Shown here piece by piece: positions 22,674 through 33,619 of a DNA stretch of 64,000 nt; within the stretch, counting starts at the first letter, position 1, and every line of letters begins with the position of its first letter. Under the pieces are notes generated by a model. The model saw only the letters and a program-made list of their open reading frames with translations, ran no database searches and was not told the DNA's origin. The translations under genes and the position numbers were made by a program. Origin of the DNA: Mangifera indica (taxonomy: Eukaryota > Streptophyta > Magnoliopsida > Sapindales > Anacardiaceae); contig NC_058153.1 of the NCBI RefSeq assembly GCF_011075055.1, positions 7,316,001-7,380,000 on the forward strand, written 5' to 3'.

Positions 22674-25600
22674 CATGACCAATTATTCTCTTCCTACCAC
22701 AAATGCCGTGATAAATCCTCCCTTTCGCACCTTTCACACCAACTATTCTTTCTTTATTAAACTTACTCCTAAGAACTTTTTTTTGCACGGAAAACTCAAT
22801 TTATTCCAATCCTTAATTTTCAAGATCTTTTTGGCTTTGTAAATGGCTCCATTCCTGTCCTCCACGCACAATCCCTTCTGCCACAGATACCACTAAACAG
22901 ATTCCTCATCTAGAATTCACTCTTTGGTTCAAAAAGGACTAAATGTTACTCTCGTGGCTCGTTTCCTCACTCACAGAAGAAGTATTTCCTCAAGTGGTAA
23001 ATCTTACCTCTTTCTTTGATGTTTGGACTGCTCTCACATATGCATATAGCTCTTCATAATCATCACCTACAACTATTCATTAATCTCAATAATTACAAGC
23101 GCAATGACATGTCAATTGAGAATTTCTCAATGGCATCAAGATTTTGGTTGATGAGCTTGTCGTTGCAAGTAAACCTTTAACACCTGCTAAACTTAATGTA
23201 TCATATTTCAAATTATTGGTCGAGATTATCAAGGAAACCTTACTACTCTCAACTTACGTCTTACACTGTTGAGTTTCATGAATTAATTGGTCATTGTCTT
23301 GCTTATGAAATCTTGCTAGAAAACTCTCAAACTTTGCCTATGGTGAATATTACCTCTGCTATACATGTTGGTACCCTATCAACAACACATGCTACATTTG
23401 CTCGAAATCCTCGGGGTAGGATACTTCCTACTCTTTAGACTTGCCAGATCAATCCACAACACTAGGGTCTCTTACGCCTGTGTAAGCACTTCAAAAATGT
23501 CTGCCAAATTTGCAGCTTACACAATCACCAAACTACCATATGTTGTCACAAATACCAACCTTCTCATGTCATAGGTCTAAAAGCTTACTTCACCACCACT
23601 AGCCTATCCAATGTTGCTTCCTCTCATAATTCATATGGACAGTACATTCTGCAATCCATGTCAACTCAATTTCATAATTCAATTTAGTCTGGTGCTCGAC
23701 TCTCACCATGGATTCTTGACACTGGTGCAACACATCATGTCACTCCCGATGTATCCAATCTTTCCATAACTCAAGAATGTTCAAGTGGGGACCATCTCTA
23801 TGTTGGTAATGGTGAAACGCTTGCTATTTCTCACATAGGTTCTGCATCAATTCTCACTTCTCATAAAACTTTACATTTAAATAATATTCTTTGTGTAACT
23901 CAAATACCAACTTATCTTTATCAAAAAATTTTGCTATAATAATGCATGTTTCTTTATATTTCACTCTTCTTATTTTGTTGTGACGGATCGAGTTACCGAG
24001 GAAATCTTACTTAAAGGCCCAAGTGAAGGAGCTCTTTACAAATTTTCTACTTAGGATGCCCCCAAGGCTTATGTTACTGAATGCTTATCTTTTGAAGACT
24101 AGCATGCTTGCTTAAGGCATTCTACATTTCAAACAGTTAATAAAGTTTTGAAAGATTTTTATTTACTTTCATGTCCTAAGAGCAATTTTTTTAGTAATAA
24201 GTGCAATGCGTGTGTGATGGGAAAACTTGCTGCATTACCATTCGCTACGGTTGAACACAAATCTACTTCACCTTTGGAAATTATATATTTTGACATTTGG
24301 GATCCAGCACCTACATCCTCTAATAGTTTGAAATATTTTGTTATTTTTGTGGATGAATTTACTCGTTATTATTGGATTTGTTTTTGACAAAATTGTAGTA
24401 ACGTATCATTTGTCTTTCATAACTTTCCTTCTCTTGTTGAAAAGTAATTTGACACATCTATCAAGGCTCTCCACTCCGATTTTGGTGGTGAATACCAAAA
24501 ACTCTACCATTATCTTCTTCATCATGGCATTATTCATCGTCTATACATGACCGAAAATTTGTCACGTTGGTAACAATGGTCTTACCTTTCTTGTTCACAG
24601 TGGTGTTCTTCTTCAATATTGGCGATTTGTCTTTGATACTACTGTCTCTTTAATAAATCTCCTTCCCTTGAAGGCTCTTGCTCATCATTCTCCACACTCA
24701 TGTATTGAAATCTCATCTAAATTATTATTCTCTTCGGATATTTGGTTATGCTATTTATCCATTACTTCATCTTTATAACTCTCACAAATTTGATTTTCGC
24801 TCAAAAATGTATGTTTATTTGGATACTTCTCTTAGCCACTATGGTCATCCATATGTAGATTTAAATATGAGTCGTATTTATATTGCTCATCATGTTCAAT
24901 TTGATGAAAAAGTTTTTCCCTTTATTAACAAATCTTTAGTCAAAGAAAACACTTTTTCCATATCGTATGCGTCGACTCCTTGACTTACTATTACTCAAAT
25001 TCCTCATTCACTCTTGCCCATTGTTAATCCTTCTTCTTCAAATTCTTCACCTCATTCCATTGCATTATCACCTAATAAAACAAGAACAACCACACCAAGC
25101 CCTCAATGCAGCCCCATTCTCCAACCCAATCTATCCACCACATCACCAACTTCCCCTCATGAACCCACCATAATCGAACCTGCTAAACATACTCACCTTA
25201 TGGTTACAAGAGGACAACTGGGGAAGAAATTTTCAAAGCCAAAACATGCCAATCTTCATGAATATCAAGTCATACCCAATGACACCAAATCACATCAAAC
25301 TCACCATGTCACCAAACATCCTATCTCTCCAATTCCCATTTTAGACCTCGAAATTGAACCTCTCACTTTTTTCCCTAGCTAACAAATATGAACATTGGTG
25401 CAAAGCAATGAATGAGGAATATCATGCACTCATCCAAATTCATTCATCAACTTTAATTCCTCCTCCCCCCTCATCTATTATGGTCGGGTGCAAGTGGGTA
25501 TATCACATTAAAAGGAAACAAAATGGAGACATTGATCATTACAAGGTCCATTTTATGGCCAAAGGCTTTAGTCAACATGAGGGTATTGATTTTCATGAAG

Positions 25601-26725
25601 AAACATGTAGTCCTGTTATTAAAGTCACTACCATTCGCACTTTTATTGCCTTAACTGCGTCTTTGGGTTGGAATTTGGGGCAACTTGACATTTTAATGCT
25701 TTTCCTCATGGTGTTCTTAATGAGACAATTTTTATGGCTCAACCTCTAGGTTTTATTGATTAGGATTATCCCTATTTTGTGTGCAAGCTTAACAAAAGCA
25801 TCTATGGACTCCATTAGGCCCCGCGAGCTTGGTTCAAAAGACTCAATTTATTTCTTCTCAAAATAGGTTTTGTTGCCTTCAAGGCTGATACATCACTATT
25901 CATCTTTCGCCAAGGCCTATATGTTCTCTATCTATTAATATATGTTGATGATCTGATTCTAATAGGTTCTAATCCAGCATTAATTGATGTCTTTGTTAGC
26001 CAACTTAAGCAAGAATTTTCAGTCCATGATCTTGGCCTACTACACTATTTCTTAGGCCTTGAGGTGCAACATAGAAGCATGATCACTCTATCACAACGAA
26101 AATACATTCATGATCTTCTCATTAAAACAAAATTGGATGAGGCCAAGCCTTGCTTTACTCTCATGTCTACCTAAACAGTCCTTTCAAAACACAAGGAACT
26201 CCTCTCTCAGATCCAGAGTTATATAAACAGACTATTGGTGCTCTTCAATAACTTACTCTTTCTAGACCAAACATTGCCTTTGTGGTCATTGGTTTTGTCA
26301 ATTCATGCATAATTCAACCAATGATCACTAGAATGTTGTCAACCGACTTCTTTGCTATTTCAAGCATACTATTACCTACACACTCAACTTTGGCAAATTC
26401 AAGACATTGCAACTCTATTGTTCATCTGATAGCGACTAGGCAAGTTGTCAAGATGATCAATGTTCTATCTTTGGCTTTGCTATTTGCCTAGAGACTAATC
26501 TCATTTCCTGAATGGCCAAGAAATAACCAACTGTATCTCATTCTTCCACAAAAAGCGAATGTAAGGAAATTACTTATGACACTACCAAAATCTAATGGTT
26601 TCAATCTCTCTTTGTTGACCTTGGTATTCCTCTTACTTCTTCAGTTGTGTTATGGCATGATAATATTGGTGCTACCTATCTAACTTCTAATCTTGTCTTT
26701 CATGTTCACACTAAATATATTGATC
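22674..26725 (+). pseudogene. Copia gag-pol remnant of the second element
   Basis: Starts near MTNYSLPTTN. UBN2-type gag is seen as LWFKKD, WLVSSLTEEVFPQV and FHELIGHCLAYE, across frames. The protease site WILDTGATHHVTPD lies near 23710. Integrase pieces include NKCNACVMGKLAALPF and FDIWDPAPTSS near 24200-24310. RT pieces include WVYHIKRKQNGDI near 25495 and LLIYVDDLILIGSN near 25935. RNase H pieces extend to LWHDNIGATYL near 26650. Many stops and frameshifts are present. In contrast to the element at 10465, the frame is lost repeatedly, suggesting an older copy. Confidence 0.9.
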
Positions 26726-26987
26726 CATGGAATATAATAGCCAACCAATTCTCATACTAATTTGGTCGAAAATGTTCCAGAGTACCAACTACAAAGCTAA
26801 AAGAAGAGCAACTTTGCAGAATTTTTCATGCAAAGAAACAAAACAAAAAAAAAAAGGCTAAATTAATTAAGTGAAAATGAATGTTGTAGTTGCTTCCTGA
26901 TTGTTTAATAAAAGGATGAGCATTTTAAGAAGTCAGAAACGCAGAGAATCCTATGCCTATCCCACAAAGATTCTATTCCCACAATGA

Positions 26988-26992
26988 CCAAT
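26988..26992 (+). promoter_or_regulatory. CCAAT motif upstream of MIR169 copy B
   Basis: CCAAT in the same context as 4779-4783 (cacaatgaccaatcatgg), about 300 bp upstream of the TATA box. It is conserved between the two copies. Confidence 0.45.
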
Positions 26993-27291
26993 CATGGAGT
27001 CTTTACCCTAGTGGGTTCTATGTGGGGCACCTCAAATAACTTGAATTCAACCTCAAGTTTCAGAATACATGGTTTCAGGAGAGCAACGATCGATACTAAT
27101 AACATTCTCACTCCCCCTTACCCTATTTGGTAGAGTGAAAAAGAGAATGTTTTGAGCATTTTTATTTGGAAGACATTGGCATATATATTTATGGTCCCAA
27201 ACTGTGCTAATATAGAGTCAACATTCCTCCTACAGAGATTTTTAGAGTTGGAATATATGATGATAAGCACCCCAGCACTGCAATCTTCACC

Positions 27292-27298
27292 TATAAAT
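27292..27298 (+). promoter_or_regulatory. TATA box of MIR169 copy B
   Basis: TATAAAT in cacctataaatgaggtgg, at the same spacing from the mature miRNA as in copy A. Confidence 0.65.
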
Positions 27299-27364
27299 GA
27301 GGTGGCAATGCTGCGATATTTTCGCTGATTGAACAAAGAGAAATTAGTAGCAATATGCCAGTCT

Positions 27365-27484
27365 TGCATGAAGAGATGGATAGTGGATTTGAGCCAAGGA
27401 TGACTTGCCGTCTTCCCATTTTAAGTGCTGGGTGTTCTGGGAAGTTGTCCTTGGCTCTAGCTGGCTGTCTTTTCTCTCTCTTGT
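27365..27484 (+). ncRNA. MIR169: MIR169 precursor, copy B
   Basis: The mature sequence is 27390-27410, identical over its 21 nt to copy A and to the miR169 family core GAGCCAAGGATGACTTGC. The star arm at 27439-27459 (gggaagttgtccttggctc plus two bases) pairs with only one mismatch (G:G) and two G:U wobbles across 19 positions. This is clearly better than copy A. The loop is about 28 nt, and a lower stem of more than 15 nt is visible. A TATA box lies about 95 bp upstream. Known family role: cleavage of NF-YA mRNAs in drought, nitrogen and developmental responses. The structure and promoter suggest this is the more likely active copy; expression cannot be judged from sequence. Confidence 0.93.
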
Positions 27485-27791
27485 GAGACTCTGGACGTAT
27501 AATTAAATTTGTATAAATTAGATTTATTTCAATTTGGCCAAGTTTTGATCGATAATAATCCAGGAAGCAAACACAGGACTAAAGATGGTTCAGCGGTACT
27601 TGCTCAGCAACAGCATGAAAGTAATATAATGTTCTATTTTCGTCCAAACTTTTTAATAATTTTCATTTTAGACTGTCTGTGTTATCATATTTATGTTGCA
27701 TATAGATCAAACATTTTAATCTTTAAACCATATGCTGCATATATAACTAACCTTGTATTTATATTTACTACAATGATAAAGTTATGATCAA

Positions 27792-28115
27792 TTTGTTGAG
27801 ATCAAAACTTATATTACACAAAATTAATCGGCGTATATTAAAATTCAATCCATTACACTTATATATCACCTACTTTACTCAATTTTTATTAGATGTAGGA
27901 CTATTTTCTTTTAATCTCCTACACCTTTTCTCAAGTATACTTACCATAGGCTGTTCAACGCACTACTGGATATAAGTTAGATTGTTAGGTCTTTCATCTA
28001 ACTTGTGCTTTGGGTCTATAACTATAAAGATTAAAATTCATATTACACAAAATCAATTGACTTATGTTAAAGTCTAATCTATCATGCTTATATACCACCC
28101 ACTTTACTCACTTTT
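27792..28115. mobile_element. Small insertion with direct repeats (TRIM-like)
   Basis: Present in unit B and absent from unit A, where gatcaat joins directly to ccaggg near 9944-9955. It contains two diverged direct repeats of about 95 bp, at 27796-27890 and 28025-28115, sharing ttacacaaaa and ccactttactca blocks. The first starts TGTTGAGATC. Terminal direct repeats in a 0.3-kb non-coding unit suggest a terminal-repeat retrotransposon in miniature. The right repeat is truncated, so the class is tentative. Confidence 0.55.
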
Positions 28116-29032
28116 AATCCAAGGTAGGGGGAGAGTATAGGGCTGAACTGTTCATCAGTACATAGAACATATATCCTAGAGCCAAATTTCTCCTTGATAA
28201 TTTCCTTTTATGAGTTTTTTTGTGTGTTTTATATTATTTATGTTGCATATATATCATATATTTTATTTTAATCTTGAAAACATATATATGCATAATGCTA
28301 CTTAATTATCGGTAGACTTGAATTAATAATATTGAGAGAGTTTATGGAATGGATAGATAAACTGATTGATTGATTAACAAATCGATCAAATTTTTAAAAT
28401 TATAAGGAAAAAAATAACGATCATTTTAAATAGCTCACATAGTTATATTAATAAACATTAATAATATCTTTTAACTTAAGTCTTCAATAATTTAAAGACT
28501 ATTTGGGCATAAGTATTTTTAAATGGAAAAATTATAAATACATAATGTAGTAAAAGTTGTAAAAATTAATATTCTTGATTTTATAAGGTAGCAGTGTATG
28601 CAATTAACACTTGTTGAAATTTATCCTTTCTTAAGCTCTCTCTGCATGAATTGTTTGCTTTTGTTGGGTGAAAGCGTGTGTATGGCTGCTATCAAGATAT
28701 GTATAGAAAACCAATGTTGGTTTGACAATGTTAATATTAAACAACAATATCCACGATGCATGCAACGCCAACGCAACAAATAATAACATGAATCAATTAC
28801 TCTTCCATGAATTTTGAGAATCTTTTACTTACGTAACTCTAAAGAAATAAAACATGTATGTAGGGACGATTGTATTCACAGAAAAAATAAATAAATAAAA
28901 CTTCTTTTAAACTTTGCACTTGGTCTTGGATGAACAACTGCATCAATAAACTAACTCACATTTGAGAACGGCTACATAGATTGTCTCATAGACATCGGCA
29001 AAGCTTCATGCAAAGGTGTTGTTACTGTTTGA

Positions 29033-29758
29033 CTAACCATGGATGGATTCACACGGATTCAAACTATTATTAGTATTTCCAATGTTTTTACTTCCAAGCC
29101 CCAACAAAAGATCTTCATAACTATTACCCACATATTTGCCATTACAATTTTGTCCCTGAAGAAAAAAATTCTCACTGTTGTACCCCCACAATACATCACT
29201 GCCACTGCAAAATTCACTTGGTGATGCAAAAACTTCACGCTGACTCTCCAAATTGTAGTCTCCATTGTTGTCAGAAACTTGAATTGCCTTCCCCTTCTTC
29301 TCCTTCTCCATTCCCAGCTGCTTAATCTTCTCTCTCGAGTCATGTAACTTCAACTCCAAGCAATTACACAGAGCCATCAGTTCCTTCTCCTGCAACATAT
29401 TCAACTTTGCTTCCCACTTTAAAAACAAATTCTCAATATCCTTCTTGTTCTTCTTCTGGGGGTTTTGCTACTTGGATTTCTGGAGTTTTTGTTTCTTGCT
29501 GCCCAAGAAACCTAAGAGATCTAAATTGCACTTGCGGTTCTAGAGTTTCTCCTTTGATCTCTCATTGACTTGAGCAAATTTGTAGTCAATGATCGTTTGT
29601 TGAAACTGAGATTTGTCTTCTGGCCATGTGGTGACCTCGCCGTCGTCCCAGAAACACACCATGCAAACCATGACATCGCTCACCGTCTGCAGCTGCTGAG
29701 CTTTGTTCTTCAAACTCAATATGCGCTTGTTGAATTTTTTTGGCGTTGAAGGAGCCAT
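29033..29758 (-). pseudogene. Type I (M-type) MADS-box gene with two in-frame stops
   Basis: A single 726-bp frame from the ATG at 29758 (MAPSTPKKFNKRIL) to the stop at 29033. The N-terminal 50 residues look like a MADS domain of the plant type I class: KRILSLKNKAQQLQTVSD, then VCMVCFWDDGEVTTWPED. The middle is lysine-rich (QKKNKKDIENLFLKWEAKL) and the C-terminus is Asn/Gly/Ser-rich. The frame is interrupted by TAG at 29540-29542 and TAG at 29468-29470. Both lie where CAG (Gln) would fit, and reading continues in the same frame on both sides. The usual basic start of the MADS domain (RKKI-type) is shortened. If functional it would have been a nuclear DNA-binding protein; as read it would give a 73-residue truncated product from this ATG. 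No intron is needed, as is usual for type I genes. Confidence 0.8.
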
Positions 29759-29809
29759 TGGAATCACTAATATTGAACAGGAATAACAGAGAATTAAGGC
29801 CATAAACAT

Positions 29810-30207
29810 TGGCTTACCAACGTTGATTTATAGGAAAATTATATATGGTTTTTTCCTAATTTCTTTTTTTCTTTATTTTTAAAATTAATCCTTCTGCTAT
29901 CTAGGAAAGTTCTTGTTTTGATTTTTTCTTTTTATGAAAATAAAAACCTTATTTGCTCAACTACCACGCGCTTTAAAACTCACCTTCCTATCTCCACCTC
30001 CGCTTCTTCACCGTAAACCCTCTGCAAATAGCGTAAAAACGTGTTCGTCTGCTTTAGAGTCGCGCCTTATGCCCCACCTGTAACGTAGGCTGGGAGATAT
30101 AAAGGAGGCTAGAAAATTTTTTTATTAAATTGAAAAAGATATTTTATATCTATATATTTTTTAAAATATTAAAGTATTTTTATATAATATTTAAAATAAT
30201 TTTACAA
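29810..30207. other. Upstream region of the MADS pseudogene
   Basis: No gene. A slightly GC-richer stretch at 29960-30100 (cgcgccttatgccccacctg) is not recognised. The rest is AT-rich. Confidence 0.4.
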
Positions 30208-30353
30208 TAATATTATATATATAATTTTATATACAAATAAAAATATATCATCATGTGATTATATATTATTTTAATTTAATTTTTAAGTGTATAATCATAT
30301 GATGATACATTATTATTTATGCATAAAAATTGTACATATAACACTACTTAAAA
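30208..30353. mobile_element. AT-rich palindromic MITE
   Basis: Same family as 18143, 19294 and 21397: atatataattttatatac arm, catcatgtgatta inner arm, tcatatgatgata inner arm, then aaaattgtacatataacact. The two inner arms are inverted relative to each other. Confidence 0.65.
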
Positions 30354-30507
30354 TTTTATAAATAAATAACAGAAAATGATATGTTTGATTCATAATCCAA
30401 AAATAATTTTTAAAATAAAAATATGATTCAAAATTTTTAATCACATTTTAATACTTTTAGTATTTAAGAATGTGTTTGTTACCAAATTAATTTCGGATTA
30501 AAAATTA

Positions 30508-31291
30508 GGCCAAACGACTATTTCCCACCCAAGGTTTAGCGTTTTCTCAAAAGTCCCCCCTTTAACTATAGAAACACCAAACACCCACCCATGGCCGGTT
30601 AGATTTAACCAAACCCTAACGGTGATAGGGGTAAAATCGTCATTTTTGCTATAATATTAAAAATAAATTAAAATAGAAGCTAATTTTGCCCCCCTAAACT
30701 TTAAAAACTGAAATTTTCCCCCCGCCTAAGTTTTAAAAAATGGCAGTTTCACCCTAGGGTTTGGTTTTGAAATCTCCGGCGACCTCTCCGGCTCCGTTGC
30801 CGACGGCCGCTCCCTCCCGAAGGAACCTCTCCTTCCGGCGATCTCTTTCCTCCCATTTGGAGGTCCGATCGGCGCCCGGAGACGCCGTTGGAGGCGACGA
30901 ACTTCGTCGGGAAGAAGAAGTTCTTCGTCTTCCCGACGAAGTTCGTCGCCTCCAACGGCGTCTCCGGGCGCCGATCGGACCTCCAAATGGGAGGAAAGAG
31001 ATCGCCGGAAGGAGAGGTTCCTTCGGGAGGGAGCGGCCGTCGGCAACGGAGCCGGAGAGGTCGCCGGAGATTTCAAAACCAAACCCTAGGGTGAAACTGC
31101 CATTTTTTAAAACTTAGGCGGGGGGAAAATTTCAGTTTTTAAAGTTTAGGGGGGTAAAAGGAGATAAAATTTTCAGCCGTTAGGGTTTGGTTAAATCTAA
31201 CCGGTCATGGGTGGGTGTTTGGTATTTCCATAGTTAAAGGGGGGACTTTTGAGAAAACGCTAAACCTTGGGTGGGAAATAGTCGTTTGGCC
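30508..31291. mobile_element. Foldback Mutator-like element 3, GC-rich centre
   Basis: A 784-bp element with a perfect 9-bp target duplication TAAAAATTA (30499-30507 and 31292-31300). The ends are GGCCAAACGACTATTTCCCA on both strands. It is close to the element at 17188 throughout, including a shared asymmetry: the left arm carries an extra stretch of about 55 bp (30620-30690) not mirrored on the right. The GC-rich core (30775-31070) is an almost perfect palindrome around 30921. A 118-codon open frame therefore reads nearly identically on both strands (30726-31082 minus and 30761-31117 plus). Confidence 0.93.
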
Positions 31292-31300
31292 TAAAAATTA

Positions 31301-32284
31301 TATAAATCTGTGACAGGACAGCTAATAATAGTTCAAGTTTCAAAGATTGTGTTCAAAAACATTTCTACTTGTATGCTTTGTTAAATAAATAATTCTTTAT
31401 TAATATATGAAACGATTTGTTTTTTAAATTTACATTGATTTTTAGGATTCAATCCAAAAACTTGTTCTGGAAACATATTAATCAAAAACATTGTCCCACT
31501 TTTTCCATCCTTTATTTACTCGGAAGCAAAACAAATTCCTTATTTCAATTTAAAATAAAATAATACTATATATATATCTTCGGAGTTTAAAGTATATAAT
31601 TTGATATATAAATAAATATTTAGTAAATGGTTGGTGTCTTAAAAGATATTTCATGCAGCCTAGATCAAGCCCATCATTGGAATCCCACTAAAATGGCCTA
31701 CAAAAGTTCCAAACTAGAGCCCAAAGTACAAGAAACATGTCCAGAAAATCCCTGAATGCTTATTGTTGAACAAAGGATTTTGGAAAGATCATGCTAACTT
31801 TAATTACTTGTACATTTTTTCACAAGCTAAGTATTCACCTGACATTCCAATGTTTCATTAGTTTTATCAACTCCGGGTCTAATAAGAAAGAAATATGCTC
31901 TTCTTATTTATTGCTCAATTTTATGTTTGTTTAAAATTCCACAGAAATAATAAATGTTCTAAAGTATCACTGCTCAAGCTTATACCGATTAAAATCAATT
32001 ATTTTAATTACAAATTTTTTTAAAAAAAAAAATAAATGGGATGTATGGAGGCTTTGACGAATCTTTGAATTTTCCCACAATAATTGGTACCACTCTTGCC
32101 ATGTTGGTTTCTTCGTTATTTCCACAAAGTCTTTAGTCAATCAAAATAATTATTAAATCTTTCATGTGGAAATATTTGCTCCATGTTTTAGCTTTAGAAA
32201 ATAGATTAAATGAATAAATAATTGGCAGCCTCCGTTGCCCAAGTCAATTCGGCTGTGGCAGCAATTAATTAAATCACCAAAAAT
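31301..32284. other. AT-rich spacer, no gene seen
   Basis: No domain, long frame or terminal repeat structure recognised. Confidence 0.45.
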
Positions 32285-33065
32285 TTAGGGGGTGCAAAGA
32301 AAATTACCCAAATTTTTGAATTTTAAACAAAACTATCCTATTTCACTGTAAAGGCAAAACTGCCTTTCACGAAAAATCAAATAAACGACGAAGTTTCGTT
32401 CCCAGCCACACGAAAGCGTGTCCCTAGGTACACGATACCGCAGACTCTCTCCGACTGATTTTCTCAAGCAAATTTGACGACATTTTTTACAACAAAAATA
32501 GATGAAAAAGTTAGTACAATAATCTTTGTCATGTTTTTATGTATTTTAATGAAAGATTTAGTTGATTGGATGCAACATTTGGGTGTTTAGACTTAGGGTT
32601 TTAAATTAAAATATTTATTGAAATTGTTTGATTTGTTAGTGTTTTGGCTTAATTTTCTTAGAGTCTTTGTGTTAGATTAGTTGTAGAAATGATTCTTGAT
32701 GAAATGGTATTTGAAAAATAAAGTTTAGAAAATGAAATCTCACCACATGAAATCGACAGTCACCATGCGAAGTTTTTGTTCACCACATGAATTCGTGTGG
32801 TGAGATTTCTTCAAGACTGAGAGGTTTTGTACATTTTTCAGACCTTCTAGACCATACAAATTAATGTGGTTAAGGGCTAAAGTGCGAGTTTTTAAATAGT
32901 GAATTTGTGTGGTGGGGTGCAAAATGTGTTTTTTCAAAGTTTTCAACCACAAAATTTGCATGGTAGGTTTTGGGGGCAGAATAAATCTTTTTTCAAAATC
33001 ATGGGTATTTTTTGATAATTTTCATATGTGGGGGTAAATTGAAATTATTCATTTTAAGGTTTTTT
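32285..33065. repeat. Dispersed noncoding repeat, copy 1
   Basis: Homologous to 54998-55550. Shared landmarks: caaaactgcc / cgaaattgcc, ttgattggatg / gtgattggatg, ttagtgttttggct / ttggtgttttggct, caccacatgaattcgtgtgg / caccacacaaattcgtgtg, and gaggttttg. The ends may form an imperfect inverted repeat (gggggtgcaaagaaaatta at the left, taattttcatatgtggggg at the right). That would suit a non-autonomous DNA transposon, but the class is unproven. Confidence 0.6.
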
Positions 33066-33619
33066 TTATGTGTAGAACTTGAATTTGAGGTCTGTTTTTC
33101 TGAATAAAGTATCTATGTTTAGAATTCAGTTATTTCTAATATAAAATTGATATTATTACAATTTAATCTTTTTACAAGGAGCTCAACGAAAAAGAAAAGG
33201 GATGAGGAAAAAGATTAAATGAGATTCTCTATCAAAAAATACTTCAAAGTTAAAGTTACTACATGTGGATATAGAGATGTAGGAGCCGTGATTAAAAAAA
33301 TATTAATAGAGCAGTAGTTACAAATGTTTCAACTTACCTATTTCAGACACTTCCTCAACCTTAAGGATAGCCGATTCAGTGGAGTGTTAAGACACTTCTT
33401 CATCCTAGGAGTAGTAAGTCAGGCAAACTAAAACGATGAGTTATGGTTTTGAGTTAATGAGACTGACATCAGATTCAGCCCGTACGAGTTTGTCATTATG
33501 ACAGACCTTTGATTCAGTCGAATGTTGGATATTGACTTGTATATTTCATTAAAGTCCACAAATTGGATCCAACATACATAATTTCATAGGTGTAAGTAAG
33601 TTACATATGCCGATCTGAG

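Larger units (their letters stand above)
22381..26730 (+). mobile_element. Second Ty1/copia retrotransposon, decayed, 3' LTR missing
   Basis: A probable short 5' LTR (about 22381-22582) is followed by a PBS-like TGGTATCAGAAC at 22583-22594 and a gag-pol remnant to about 26725. RNase H stops after a CDN-equivalent and HTKYID, and unit B begins shortly after at 26785. The 3' LTR and the end of RNase H are therefore lost, probably by deletion at the junction. The sequence is clearly a different lineage from the element at 10465. Confidence 0.85.
26785..28910 (+). repeat. Segmental duplication unit B (compact MIR169 region)
   Basis: The intact-length counterpart of unit A. It lacks the two hAT insertions, the copia element and the foldback block found in unit A. 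It has one insertion of its own, at 27792-28115. The MIR169 promoter, hairpin and downstream sequence are preserved. Confidence 0.85.
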
